Assembly: GCA_036867785.1 (NCBI GenBank) | Contig: CP145417.1 | Coordinates: 620,001 to 684,000, forward strand | Origin: Plasmodiophora brassicae | Taxonomy: Eukaryota; Endomyxa: Phytomyxea; Phytomyxea; Plasmodiophorida | DNA length: 64,000 nucleotides | Direction of reading: 5' to 3' | Shown: piece after piece, positions 21,976 to 32,112 of the stretch | Position numbering within the stretch: position 1 is the stretch's first letter | Layout: the number at the start of each line of letters is the position of its first letter | Translations under genes and position numbers: made by a program | The notes under the pieces: model-generated | Seen by the model: only the letters and a program-made list of their open reading frames with translations | Databases searched by the model: none | Told to the model about the DNA's origin: nothing

Positions 21976-23427
21976 ATGGCGCGTGTGATTGCCGTGCTGG
22001 GCTGTACCGGCGTCGGCAAGACGCGGCTGTCGATCGAGCTAGCGCTGGCGCTGGGCAACTGCGAGATCGTCAACGCAGACTCCATGCAAGTGTATCGCGG
22101 GTTCAACGTCGGATCTGCAAAGGTTCGCGAGGAAGAGATGCAGGGCGTACCGCATCACGTACTCTCCATCGCCGACGTCGAGCATCCCATTAATGTCCTG
22201 GATTTCGTTCGTGCTGCTCGACAGGCTGTATGTACAATGTCGGTGCATCTGCCGCCTTTGTGTTCGCTCAGCGTAATCCATTAGATTGATGATGTTCATG
22301 CCCGGGGGAACACGCCCATTCTTGTAGGCGGTACTGTGTACTACGTTGCAGCGTTGCTGTTCAACACGTTCCTGGCTTCGAACGCTGATGGCGATCACGA
22401 TGGCGCAAGCAGCACCCCCTGTCAGACGGGCATCGCCGGTGACTCGTACGCGACCCTGCAAGCCCTTGATCCGGACATGGCTGAACGATTGCATCCTAAC
22501 GACATTCGAAGAATTCGTCGAAGGTCTGCCATTCGATCGTGGAGCTCGGATAGAAACTGACTAACCATATTGTGCCCAGCTTGGAAGTTGTGGCGCAGAA
22601 ACAGCAGAAACACAGCGAACTGTTAGCCCAGAGCGGTGGGCGACACGGTATTGGGCCTCCTCGTTACCGGACGTTGGCGATCTGGCTTGATGCCGCGCCA
22701 GATGTTATCGAAGACCGAATCCAGAAGCGGACGGAGAGTATGTTTCAAGATGGAATATTCGACGAGAACGTGCAACTGTACGAACAGCTTAAGCTGGCGT
22801 ACGGCAATGATCTGGACAAGGTTTACGGCACCGGTATCGGCCAAGCAATTGGGTTCCGCGAATTTCGGCACTGTTTCGAGGCCTCCGGTGAGTTGCTCGC
22901 TGGGGCTCTGCGACAGAGTGTCGTCGACCTAAACAGGAATACGTTCCGGTTTGCGAAACGGCAGCAGAGGAATATCGCTAGCTGGTTCGGTGGACGTGAC
23001 AACCTTCCCGTGTTTCGAATCGATACATCTGGTACGGTTGGCTCACACAGAGTCGTTGACTGTGCATTCATTGGCCGGGTCTGTACCAGATGCCACTTCA
23101 TGGAGCAACGCTGTTCTTCAACCTGCAGTGGACATTTGCAAGTGTAATCCTTTGCGTGTTAACCCCTGCTATGCGTTTTCTGACTACAAGGTGACAGCGT
23201 TTGTGGACCCTGGCGTCCCCGATCCAAATCCCGATGCGTACTTGCATTTGCATGAAGTGCTTGCGGGCCCAAAGGCGCCCGAACGTCGCAGTGATCAAGG
23301 GTGGCGCAAGTTCGCATGCGAAGATTGTGGGCGCATCCTCAATGGTGCGCTCGAATGGCGAGTACACCTTCAGTCCCGGTCGCATCGTCGACACGCCAAG
23401 AGGAAACACGTCCGACAATGTACATAG
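21976..23427 (+). CDS. tRNA dimethylallyltransferase (isopentenyltransferase)
   Basis: Four exons (21976-22227, 22285-22523, 22580-23031, 23090-23427; introns 57, 56 and 58 nt) give 426 aa. The P-loop GCTGVGKTRLS is followed by VNADSMQVYRGF, GVPHHVLSI, the restored VGGTVYYVAALL, NDIRRIRRSLEV, and then IGQAIGFREF. The C-terminus carries a C2H2 zinc finger (CEDCGRILNGALEWRVHLQS then RSH), as in eukaryotic TRIT1/MOD5. The enzyme transfers dimethylallyl to A37 of tRNAs reading UNN codons; degradation of such tRNAs can release cis-zeatin-type cytokinins in many eukaryotes. The finger points to a tRNA-type enzyme, not an adenylate IPT. Confidence 0.95.
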
Positions 23428-23600
23428 GAGCATCAGCAACTCCCGTATGTATCGCTAGACGATTGCCGAAAGGGCCACAAACGCAATTTCCGTAATGTTC
23501 CGAATCCGACCGCCGCCGATCCAGCCTTTCGTTCGCGTTGTCCTGGCTGGGAACGGCTTCCGTCTCCGGTTCCGAAACCCGGCGGCATGCTGTCAGATCG

Positions 23601-26353
23601 ATGTCTGCGACGTTGTCTCTGGTGCTGCCGGTTATTCTGGTCGCCTTCTCTGCCGTTGGACCACGAGGTCAGCTCTCGCTGCCGCTTGGGCTAACCAATG
23701 CACTGACCGTTTCTATTCGATGCAGTCGCCAATGGGGCTCACGGTTCCCTTCCAGCCGCAACGCTGGTTGCTGTCGCCCCTTCCAAGCCTTCGCCCGTGA
23801 TTTTCGTGCAGCAGCCAGGAAAGCCTGCTCCTTCGCCGCAACCCCTGCCGCCAAGCGGACCGGTTGTCGTTATGGTTCCACCACCGAACACGAGGGATGC
23901 GAAACCGAGCCCTGTCATTTTCGCTTCTGTCCCGGCGTCGGCTGTCGTCCAAGCTCAGGCCGTTCCGACCCCTCCGCCAACTGTGGTGTCTAGCGTCCCA
24001 ACGGGTCCTCAGCCTGGTCGTACTGCGCTGGTCGGCGTTGGCGTTCCTATCGCCCTCGGCGAACCGACGATCTTGTACAATCCCGGTGATGGGGGTGCTG
24101 CTGGCCTACAAGCCACTGCGCCCGGGATGGGGGCAGGTGGACCCAGTTACGGCGGCCCTCAAGGTGGTGGTGCCGGGTATGCTGGCCCCAGTGGCGCTGG
24201 CAGTCCAAGTTACAGCGGTTCCCAAGGTGCCCCTGGTTATGGCGGTGCCCAAGGTGCTTCTGGTTATGGCGGTCAGGGTGGAGCTGGCTCAGTGGGTGGT
24301 GCTGCGTATGGCGGTACCGGGCTAGAGGGCGGGCCCGGTCTTCAACAAAGCAATCCCGCTGCTGCTGGTTCACCAAGTGGTGCTGGCGGTTATGGTGCTT
24401 CTGGATATCCTGCAAGCTCTGGTGGCTATGTCGCTCCTTCAGGCGGTTACGGTGGTCCTGCAGGAAGTGCTGGCGGCTATGGTGCAAGCACAGGAGGTAC
24501 TGGCGGTTATGGTGGCTCCGCAGGAGGTGCTGGTGGCTATGGCGGTCCAGCTTATGGCGGCAGCTCTGGCGTTCCTAGCAATGCCGCTCCTGGGTACAGT
24601 GGTGCCGCATATGCTCCTGATCAAGGGTCTGTCCCGTATACGGCTCTGATGGGTGGTCGTGGCGCTCCAGTTACGAGTCAACAGACGACAGGCCCGGTCC
24701 ATTACCCAGTTGCGGCTGGCAGTACATCTGGTCCTGGTGCGCCTGGCGTAACGATCTCCTACACTAGCGGGTACCCGTCCGCCCGGGCACAAGCCGTCAC
24801 TGGAACGGGCGCTGCTGCCAGCGCTGGTGCTGGATTTGTCGGTGGTACTGGTGGACCGGGCCCTGCCCAAGTCCCCGTTTCTGGTCCTGCCACAGGCACT
24901 GTCCCCGCACCCGTTACCTCCCCCAGGCCAGTTTACTACCAAACCGATCCGAGTGCTGGACCTGACGCGACAACGGGAGCAGCCCAGTACACGACCGGTG
25001 CAGCATTGCCATCGTATGGAGGCGCGGTCACCAATCCAACCGGTTTGTAGTGGACATTTTCTAATGAATGATGGAGTTGCCTTACGCTATATTGCAGGTG
25101 GTACTGGTACAGCGCAAACGGGGCCGGTCGTCGCGGCAGGTGCTCCTGGTGCGAATCCATCCTCTGTCACAGTCACCGCAACGGCCGTCGGATCACCAAC
25201 CGGCGCCACGCCAGTCTCAAGCGCTCCAGCGTATCCAGGTTCAGTTCCGCCTGCGTCCACTGCCCCAACGTACCTTCTAGGACCGGCCAGTGCGCAAGGC
25301 GTTAGTCCTTCGCAAACGCCACTGTCGGTTGCACTCCCGCCGACAAGCGCACAGCAGGTTCCCGTTTCTCCCGCTGCGGTTCCTCCAGCGACAGCTCTCC
25401 CACCTACCGTGGCAATGCCTCCTGCGGCGGCTGTTCCTCCTGAAGCTCCTCCCGCCTACCCTGCCATTCCTGGACCATTGCAACCTGCGCCGGTTCCGTA
25501 CCAGTCGTTCCAAGTCGCGCCTCCGCTGTCGGCGCCTCTCGGTGCAACCGCGCCTTTTATGCAGCCGGTCTTCCCGCCGTTGCCCGTCTCGCGATTCGCG
25601 TTACACTACCAGAGGTTCAGCGACTTCGGCCCGTATGCCCCACTCCTAGACAACTTGGGCGTCCCGATCGGGAACCCGGTCGCGTCGTTCCTGGCACCAC
25701 CCATCCCACCACCGCTACCGCCCGTCGCTGCTCCCGTTTCTCCTTACTTTTCAGCCGCAGTGGCCCCCTTTGCACCTGTTCCACCGCCTATGGTGCCTGT
25801 GGCACCTGTTGCGGCGCCCGTGCCAGCTTTTGCGGCGCCTGTGGCAGCTGTTGCACCGCCGCCTGTGGAACCTGTTGCAGCGCCGCCTGTGGCACCTGCC
25901 GCAGCGGCTCCCATGGCTGCCGCTCCAGTGGCGAACGCCGCGGTTCCCGCAGCTCCTGTAGCGCCTACGGGGGCTGCCGTCGCAGCTCCGACTGCGACTG
26001 CCACAGCGTCATCCGCTGCAGGTCCTGTTGCGGGTCCGGACAGTGCCCAGGTTCCAGGTTCCACGGGATACGCGGCGCTGCCGGCCCCGGCGGCTCCTGC
26101 CCAAGTAACCAGCACGGCTGCTGCTCCCGCTGGTAACGCTGGGTACCCGGTTGCACAAGCGCAGGCGCAAGTAGCTGCGCCCTCCAGTGCCTTCCCGTCA
26201 GCCGCGCAGGGACCGCCGGCGCAGTACCCAGCGGCAACGACAAATGCCTATCAGGCAGGCGCGCCCTACCCGGCGGCGTACAACAACGTGGCCGCAGCAC
26301 CGGCCGTCACGTCGTATCAGCCAGCAGTGGCGTCGGTCCCGGATTACTTCTAA
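23601..26353 (+). CDS. Secreted low-complexity protein: Gly/Ser/Tyr-rich then Pro/Ala-rich
   Basis: Three exons (23601-23667, 23726-25042, 25098-26353; introns 58 and 55 nt) encode 879 aa. Exon 1 is just a signal peptide (MSATLSLVLPVILVAFSA). Residues about 130-300 are imperfect GGYGAS/GGYGGP repeats (GYGAS, GGYGGSAGGAGGYGG). The C-terminal half is Pro/Ala-rich (VPPATALPPTVAMPP, PVAAPV repeats) around one more complex island (SRFALHYQRFSDFGPYAPLL). It ends in Tyr/Ala-rich sequence and DYF. There are no cysteines in the repeats and no TM or GPI signal. The composition resembles cell-wall, cyst-wall or adhesive proteins. No family was recognised; function is inferred from composition only. Confidence 0.75.
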
Positions 26354-26354
26354 A

Positions 26355-28295
26355 CTATGGGATAAAGATTACGTACCGTCGACTGGATTGCCAGTTTAGT
26401 AGCTCAGCGATCATTTGCTTCGTCACGGAAGGTCGGCATTCCCGGAGAGCAGCGACGAAGTCGTCCACGCCAATCGCCGGCGCGTCGAGATCGTTCTCGA
26501 GCGCATGCAGGCCCGCTTTCTGCACCAAGGCGCACAGGTCCGCACCCGTGAACCCGTCGGTACGTTCCGCCACCCAGTCGGACGTGACATCGCGCGCCAA
26601 CGTGAACCGCTGACGTAGGCGATCGACGACGGCCTTGCGACCATCGCGATCGGGTGGTGGGACGAACACGACCTGATCGAATCGACCGGGGCGCATCAGC
26701 GACGGGTCGATCAGATCAGGACGGTTCGTGGCCGCCAGGATCACGACCCCAGGCGGGCTCATGTCGATCTCGTTCAGCAACTGGACGACCAGCGTGTTCG
26801 ACGACGACGATTCTCGCGTGCCAAACATGGCCTGGAACTCGTCGAAGAACAGGACGCAAGGCGCCGCTTGCGCTGCTTGACGAAAGGTTGCTGACAGGTA
26901 CGTTTCGGATGCACCGACTTCGCTCTTGATGAGGTCAGGGATGGTAACCTGCAGTGAACACGTGAGAAGTCGCAGTCGATTAGAAGAGCTCAATCCAGGT
27001 ACCGAAACGAAGTTGGCCGAGGATTCGGTGGCGACCGCCTTGGCGAGTAGGGTCTTACCCGTACCAGACGGGCCGAACAGAATGCATCCTTTGATGGGGA
27101 CTATGCCGAGCCGCTCGAACTGTCTGGCGTTCTCCAACGGGTACTGGACGAGTTCACGCAAGCGCTCGATCGTGTCGGCCAGCCCCCCGATATCCTGCCA
27201 GCGCACATCGGGGACGCTGGCCACCACGTCAGCGAGCGACATGGGCGGTACGGACGACACCGCCGCTGGAAGCCCCATCGTTGCAGAGCGGTCGCAGATC
27301 GCGACCAGGTCCGCTATGGTGTGACCTCGTGTGGCTTCTGACACCCGGTCGAGCGCATTGCCGGACGCGACGCGTTGCAGAATGCTGCGGTTACGATCGC
27401 CAGGTAACGGTAGCGACAGCTCCATGGAAAACAGGCGGCGCAGGCGACCAGCGGCTGCGTTTGACACGATACCGACAATGAACACGCCGACGGGAACCGA
27501 TACCAGCAGATGCCGGATGGCGATGAGAAGGGCATCGTGGCGGTCGGCTAGACCCAGGTTCGTGAACGATACGACGACGGGACGAACAGCAATTGCCATC
27601 CGGACGGCGTGCTGTAAAGCGTCCGCTGGCGAGCGCAATCGGTCCGATAGGACGTCGACCATGTCGATGACAGCGTGGAAGCGGTCCTGGACGCTCAATG
27701 CCACCGCCCGGACGTGACTGAGCTTGCCGTTGCCCGCCGGGGACGTCACCAGGAGGTTTCGTGGCGAGTCCGCCCACCAAGGCGCATCGGCGCCTTGCCT
27801 GGAGGTCGACAGCACCCGTTCCAGATCTGTAACGTCCAGAACCGTTGGATACAGCCCGACGGTGCCATGTCGCAGGTCAGTGCACGCCGACGAACCCGAC
27901 CGGCACTGTACTGGACGCCCACCGGGGAACACGTTGGACAGCGAAGAACAATCCTCGCGGGCGGTAACGCACCCATCACCGATGGCTGGGACGTGGTCGT
28001 CGACGTCGTCGGACGTCTCCAGGAAGGTGTGCGCCTGCGGGCAGATCACGACACGCGTGCTGGGATGGATGGATCCCCAATGGCCGGCGGGTTCGGCGCT
28101 GTCAACGTGGACGGCGACGGCGCAGTGCAGGCGGCAGCGCTGGCGCGCGTCCGGTGCGTCGAACCACAGCTGCGCGTGCCGGTGCAGCTTCGCACCCGCA
28201 CCCAGCAGGCGATGCTTAACGTACGACGCGGACGGCAGGACGTCCGGGCGGTCGCCCGCTAGCACGATCATGCGCCAGGGGCACACCGGCGCCAT
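26355..28295 (-). CDS. CDC48/AFG2-like AAA+ ATPase with degenerate first domain
   Basis: Two exons split by a 54-nt, stop-free intron (26949-27002); removing it restores NFVSVTIPDLIKSEVGASE. The second AAA module is canonical: DIGGL, Walker A FGPSGTGKTLLAK, Walker B VLFFDEFQAMFG, sensor 1 AATNRPDLIDPSLM, Arg finger RPGRFDQ, and a SGAD-like TGADLCALV. The first module is decayed: SPAGNGKLSHV replaces GxPGxGKT, and no Walker B acids are visible. An N-terminal domain of about 180 residues is unrecognised. One active and one inactive ring fits SPATA5L1/AFG2-type or PEX1/PEX6-type proteins; I cannot choose. Start may be M1 (28295) or M9. Confidence 0.8.
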   Translation of the reverse strand: MAPVCPWRMIVLAGDRPDVLPSASYVKHRLLGAGAKLHRHAQLWFDAPDARQRCRLHCAVAVHVDSAEPAGHWGSIHPSTRVVICPQAHTFLETSDDVDDHVPAIGDGCVTAREDCSSLSNVFPGGRPVQCRSGSSACTDLRHGTVGLYPTVLDVTDLERVLSTSRQGADAPWWADSPRNLLVTSPAGNGKLSHVRAVALSVQDRFHAVIDMVDVLSDRLRSPADALQHAVRMAIAVRPVVVSFTNLGLADRHDALLIAIRHLLVSVPVGVFIVGIVSNAAAGRLRRLFSMELSLPLPGDRNRSILQRVASGNALDRVSEATRGHTIADLVAICDRSATMGLPAAVSSVPPMSLADVVASVPDVRWQDIGGLADTIERLRELVQYPLENARQFERLGIVPIKGCILFGPSGTGKTLLAKAVATESSANFVSVPGLSSSNRLRLLTCSLQVTIPDLIKSEVGASETYLSATFRQAAQAAPCVLFFDEFQAMFGTRESSSSNTLVVQLLNEIDMSPPGVVILAATNRPDLIDPSLMRPGRFDQVVFVPPPDRDGRKAVVDRLRQRFTLARDVTSDWVAERTDGFTGADLCALVQKAGLHALENDLDAPAIGVDDFVAALRECRPSVTKQMIAELLNWQSSRRYVIFIP

Positions 28296-28352
28296 TAACG
28301 ACGAGTCGCAGTCCGCCCGCCCGGTCAGGAATAGCCAACAATCGGTCGTTGT

Positions 28353-29276
28353 TTAGGGCTCTGCTGCTATCGCGACGACGACGACGGCGGGCGACGGCGT
28401 GGACATTTCCCGGACGGCCAGGAAGAGGTAGACGGCGCAAACGATGCCGATGACGAGTGGGATGACGAGAAGGAGCGCGAAGTAGGCGGAGACGGCGAGG
28501 AGGATGGACGACAGGCCGATGGTGAGCGAGAAATTGTACAGGCCGTGCACGGCCATCTGCCGCCAGATGCCGGCCCAGCGCACCTTGAACGGGCTGCGAT
28601 CATCGGCGACCTGCCGGGCGATGGCCTTGGCGGATGCGATGCCGAGCGAGACGTGGATCGGGAACAGGGCGACGCGAATCCCGATGGTGACGGCGGCGGA
28701 CGCGAGGTCGCCGGACGCGTACGCCGTCAGCGTGTACAGCAGGTCCTCGACGGTCAGGAACCCCAGGGCCCCGAACATGCCGAACAGCATGATCTGCGAT
28801 CGGGTCGGTGCCGCGTCCGGCTCGCGGCGCCTCCACGACCGGATCGCGAAGCTCGTCAGCCACCATTTGTACAGTTCCTCGAAGACGCCGGGCGCGACCG
28901 CCATGATCAGGAACTGACCGATCAGGTACGACGCGATCGCGCCCGACTTCTGCAGGTCCGGCTGCAGTCCGGGAACGAGGACGGTGCTCACGATCAGCTC
29001 GGGGATGGCGGGAACAAACACGAAGATGAACCCCCTCCAGTACAGCATCTGCAGGATCGGGGAGCTGACGCGGCGGATATCGGGCGACGGGCACCGACTT
29101 GCCCAGGCGAACAGCAGCGCTGTCGGGACGAATGCGATCAGGCAGAGAGCGGCAACGGGGACGACCTGGCGGGAGGCGACGGCGATCGCTAGCAGGGCGA
29201 CGACCAGCAGGGCCCATAGCGTCGCGATGCAGAATTGCTCGCCGGGCGACGTCTGCGCGCGCCGCTCGGACAGCAT
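28353..29276 (-). CDS. PrsW-like intramembrane protease family protein
   Basis: Single exon, 307 aa, with about eight hydrophobic segments. Three motifs of the PrsW/Abi-related family occur in order and spacing: FEELYKWWLTSF (EExxK), LGFLTVEDLLY (GFxxxED) and RVALFPIHVSLGIA (RxxxxPxHxxxxG), followed by VHGLYNFSL. In bacteria PrsW cleaves an anti-sigma factor; here the substrate is unknown. The protein lies tail to tail with nothing: its neighbours at 26355-28295 and 29407-29700 are on the same strand. Assignment rests on motifs. Confidence 0.75.
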   Translation of the reverse strand: MLSERRAQTSPGEQFCIATLWALLVVALLAIAVASRQVVPVAALCLIAFVPTALLFAWASRCPSPDIRRVSSPILQMLYWRGFIFVFVPAIPELIVSTVLVPGLQPDLQKSGAIASYLIGQFLIMAVAPGVFEELYKWWLTSFAIRSWRRREPDAAPTRSQIMLFGMFGALGFLTVEDLLYTLTAYASGDLASAAVTIGIRVALFPIHVSLGIASAKAIARQVADDRSPFKVRWAGIWRQMAVHGLYNFSLTIGLSSILLAVSAYFALLLVIPLVIGIVCAVYLFLAVREMSTPSPAVVVVAIAAEP

Positions 29277-29406
29277 CGTTTCACGTGTGCATCGTCACAG
29301 CGGGGTGCAACTATTCATCGGCCGTTGCCCTACGGTGTCTTCGCGACGAACGTTCGCTGCTGCCTGCTGTGCATCACGCAACCGAGTCGGTTTAGCACAG
29401 ATCGTT

Positions 29407-29700
29407 TCATAGGGCGTCGCCTTCGCACACGGGCTCCCCGCCGGGGCACTGTCGAGATGCTTTGCGACGCGACGACGGGCCAGGGTCGCTGACGCTGAAG
29501 ATATCGGCGTCGCGGGCACTGGCCGCGTCTTGCGGTACGGTGACGACGTTCTGCAGGCCCAGCTTCGATCCGATCGTCACCTGGTCGTGCACGTTGATGC
29601 CGACGCCGACCGTCGTGTGGCCTTGCTTGGGCTCGCGCGCCGCCACGACGAGGACGACCAGCATCAGCAGACCCGCTGCATACACTAGCCGCGTCCTCAT
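29407..29700 (-). CDS. Small secreted protein, 97 aa
   Basis: Starts with a clear signal peptide (MRTRLVYAAGLLMLVVLVVAA). The mature 76 residues contain TTVGVGINVHDQVTIGSKLG and a C-terminal stretch with two Cys (RQCPGGEPVCEGDAL). No family was recognised. It lies between the PrsW-like gene and the GH131 gene on the same strand. The single exon and good signal peptide support it being real, but it is short. Confidence 0.5.
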   Translation of the reverse strand: MRTRLVYAAGLLMLVVLVVAAREPKQGHTTVGVGINVHDQVTIGSKLGLQNVVTVPQDAASARDADIFSVSDPGPSSRRKASRQCPGGEPVCEGDAL

Positions 29701-29786
29701 TGCTGTGTGTGCGGCCCTTCTTCGGAACCGGCCGCCGACCCAGTTGTGGTCCAGAGCGACGCGCAGCGTTGGCTCGTTGTATTGAT

Positions 29787-30549
29787 TTAGAACGGGGGCA
29801 GCGGGACGATGCCGGCCGTGGAATCTTCAGCAAACACGCCTCCGTACACGAGCGACTCGTGGATGTCGCGCTCCTGGAACTCGTCGAACACGACGCTGTT
29901 CATCGGGCCGACCGGCAACTTCACGATCCCGACGTGAAACTCGGTACAGGGATGTCCAACCGCGTTTGCCGTGGTCGGGACGACCAGTTCCAGCGGCAAG
30001 TTGCCCTGGGAGCAGTAGGCCATCGGCGTGGCGCGTTCCCAGTCGATGGTGACGGCAAAGTTGTGGAACACGCCTGGCGTGAGCGGCGTCTCGAGCAGCA
30101 CCTTAGCCTTGTCGAACCCGTTCGTCGTGCTGCTCATCAGTCGGAGCCGATTGGCGGTATCGACGTCGACGGAGGCAGCGCTGGACGCGTTCCTGTACGC
30201 GGCCCCGTATTTGATCTCGAACACGTGCGTGCCGCCTTGCGCCTCGACGAACACCAGCTGGTACTCGTGGGACAGGTTCAGCTGCCGCCCGTGGCTCTGC
30301 ATCATCGAGAAGTGGAACGTTGTCACGCCCGACGCCAGGCGATCTGGCGATTCCGGCAGCGGAAACCCGTCTGGATCGTTGCCGGATTCGGCGCGAACGC
30401 GGGCTTGTCGGTCAGCGTTAGCTCAATCGCCTGGTGACGGTACCCGTCGAACAGCGACGACGGCATGTATTCGGTGGTGATAGTGTCGGCCGTCTGGTCC
30501 TGCCCATGAAAAGGAGCGGCAGCAGGACGAACGAAACCGTGCTGAGCAT
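29787..30549 (-). CDS. GH131-family beta-glucanase-like protein (disrupted or finely spliced)
   Basis: The C-terminal 180 residues match GH131 closely: TTFHFSMMQSHGRQLNLSHE, YQLVFVEAQGGTHVFEIKYG, LTPGVFHNFAVTIDW, FHVGIVKLP and ESLVYGGVFAED. The upstream frame (30360-30500) has SSLFDGYRHQAIELTLTDK and IQTGFR, also GH131-like, but is offset by one base near 30350. A signal-like start (MLSTVSFVLLPLLFMG) at 30549 is in yet another frame. GT...AG pairs 24-38 nt apart could bridge both offsets, but the first would remove the conserved GFR. It is either a gene with very small introns or a recent pseudogene. GH131 enzymes hydrolyse beta-1,3/1,4/1,6-glucans. Confidence 0.65.
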
Positions 30550-30856
30550 ATTACGCCGAAATGGGAATGGGTCGAGACGACCGTTCGCGCCAACCGGTGG
30601 ACCGATTGGCAGTGTGCCGTCTCAGTCGTAACAGGAACATGTGCTCGGCCACTGTCAAATATCAGTAACGGTAACTACGAGACAGGCCAGCCATTGTCCA
30701 GGGTCGAACAACTCGTAACGCTCCCTGTCTGTATTGACGCGCCCGCTGTTCGGCGGGGATCGCGTTCCCTGTTATTGCCCTGGTTTCCACGTACAAACCG
30801 TCTGTCCAGTCCTGAGGACGTTCTGAATGAGTGAGGCCAAATAGCGAACGCCGACA
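30550..30856. other. Region upstream of the GH131 gene
   Basis: The stretch might contain a further GH131 N-terminal exon: in frame with the Met at 30549 one reads DGTLPIGPPVGANGRLDPF, which resembles the start of the GH131 domain and lacks stops for about 25 codons. No signal peptide exon was found to join it to. Confidence 0.3.
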
Positions 30857-31583
30857 CTAACTGGCCTTGGTTTTGGTGTCCCCGCGGCGGTATTGGGATC
30901 TTGCTTTGGCATCTTGGTTGTCATCGATGGCAACGGTAGGGCCAGTGCGCGCGATCCCTAACTCATCAAGGAATTGCCGAATCCCAATTAGATCGCGTGT
31001 CACTGAGCACAGGGACTTGATCTCGGCATGAGCGGATGAGGGGCTGACTTTGTCAGCGCCCTGGTTCTGCCGTCGGGAGTGCCAGTAAATGGCGCCGCCC
31101 GCCAGGAAGACGACGTTGCCAGTGCGCGACAATCTGGTATCCTGTCGGTGGCCCAGTCAGCGTCCCGGATAGGCGGTGAGCGTAACAACGTCCTGCTTGA
31201 TGAATCTGATGCCGTCTGAATGGTACCCTTCAGGCAACGAAGAACGCGTTGAGCAGCGAGCCAGTGGCCGGGAATGCTGGGTGGAGGAGAACTGGACGAG
31301 CATGTTGACTGTGTAGGAAATGTCGGATATGCAACGATGCGCGAGCCAGGTCAACAATCCGATGAGCTTCAGGTACGGTACGTTGCCATGTATGCTCTGT
31401 CGGCGTCGGGATGGGGGCACTGGAGTGGGTTAGGAGCAGGCCTGGTTGATGAGACTTTGGTGCTGGTTTTGCTTGGGTCATGTTGAATACCACCAGGGGT
31501 TCTTCCATGTACACTCTTGGTCGATGATTGCGCCGACACATCCTTCTCACCTGATGCGCATTATCTCGAAGCGATTCGGACAA
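30857..31583 (-). mobile_element. Ty1/copia retrotransposon relic (RT end and RNase H)
   Basis: Several minus-strand frames line up, in order, with the C-terminal part of a copia polyprotein. These are a linker with MTQAKPAPKSHQPG-type sequence, then VPYLKLIGLLTWLAHRCISD and YTVNMLVQFSS, then the RNase H start VVFLAGGAIYWHSRRQNQ and HAEIKSLCSV. The frame shifts at least twice and is cut by stops. No LTRs or integrase were seen, so this is a dead 3' fragment. Confidence 0.8.
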
Positions 31584-31961
31584 CGGCTCGACGATTCAGG
31601 TGGTTGGCGCCAACTCCTGACCGCAGCGTGCAATTAGTGAACCGCACGACCTCATGGTCCCTTTCGGTCTACAAAGTTCCAAAGAACTTGCTACTCGGTT
31701 ATGAAACGATTGCGGAAAGGCATAACACTTCCGAGAATCCGGTCAGACGACGAACGACTTTCGTGAAACATGTGAAATCCGGAATCCCCGATCTGTACCA
31801 CGATCCGGAGCATCATGAGGGCATCCTTGGCGCGCCTGTCCCACTCGACGTGGCTTCCGGGCAACAGTCACGCACCGATTCGCCTGGGCGAACCAAAGTG
31901 CGTCTGTCTCTGACAGTGTCTGACTCTGGCCGTGACCTACCGACTACCGGTAGCCTCGGTT

Positions 31962-31969
31962 TATAAATA
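31962..31969 (+). promoter_or_regulatory. TATA box of U-box gene copy 1
   Basis: TATAAATA lies 151 bp before the ATG at 32113. It is conserved at 36110-36117 before copy 2, with similar sequence on both sides, including GAAGGTCGGAGCGG shortly downstream. Confidence 0.6.
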
Positions 31970-32112
31970 AACCTTCCCACTTCGCGAAGGTCGGAGCGGA
32001 GCGGACTTCCGGGCGAAATCACTGGCTGCTGGGCGCTGTGCGGCTGTGGCTGCCGTCCGCATTTGACACGTCGCCTGTCGTTGGAGCCACCTTTGAAGTC
32101 TGGGGAGCAGCG

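Noticed and set aside
24000-24600. GGYG repeats as a minisatellite only
   Set aside because: The repeats keep one frame, with third-position variation, between a signal peptide exon and a long open 3' exon, so they are coding.
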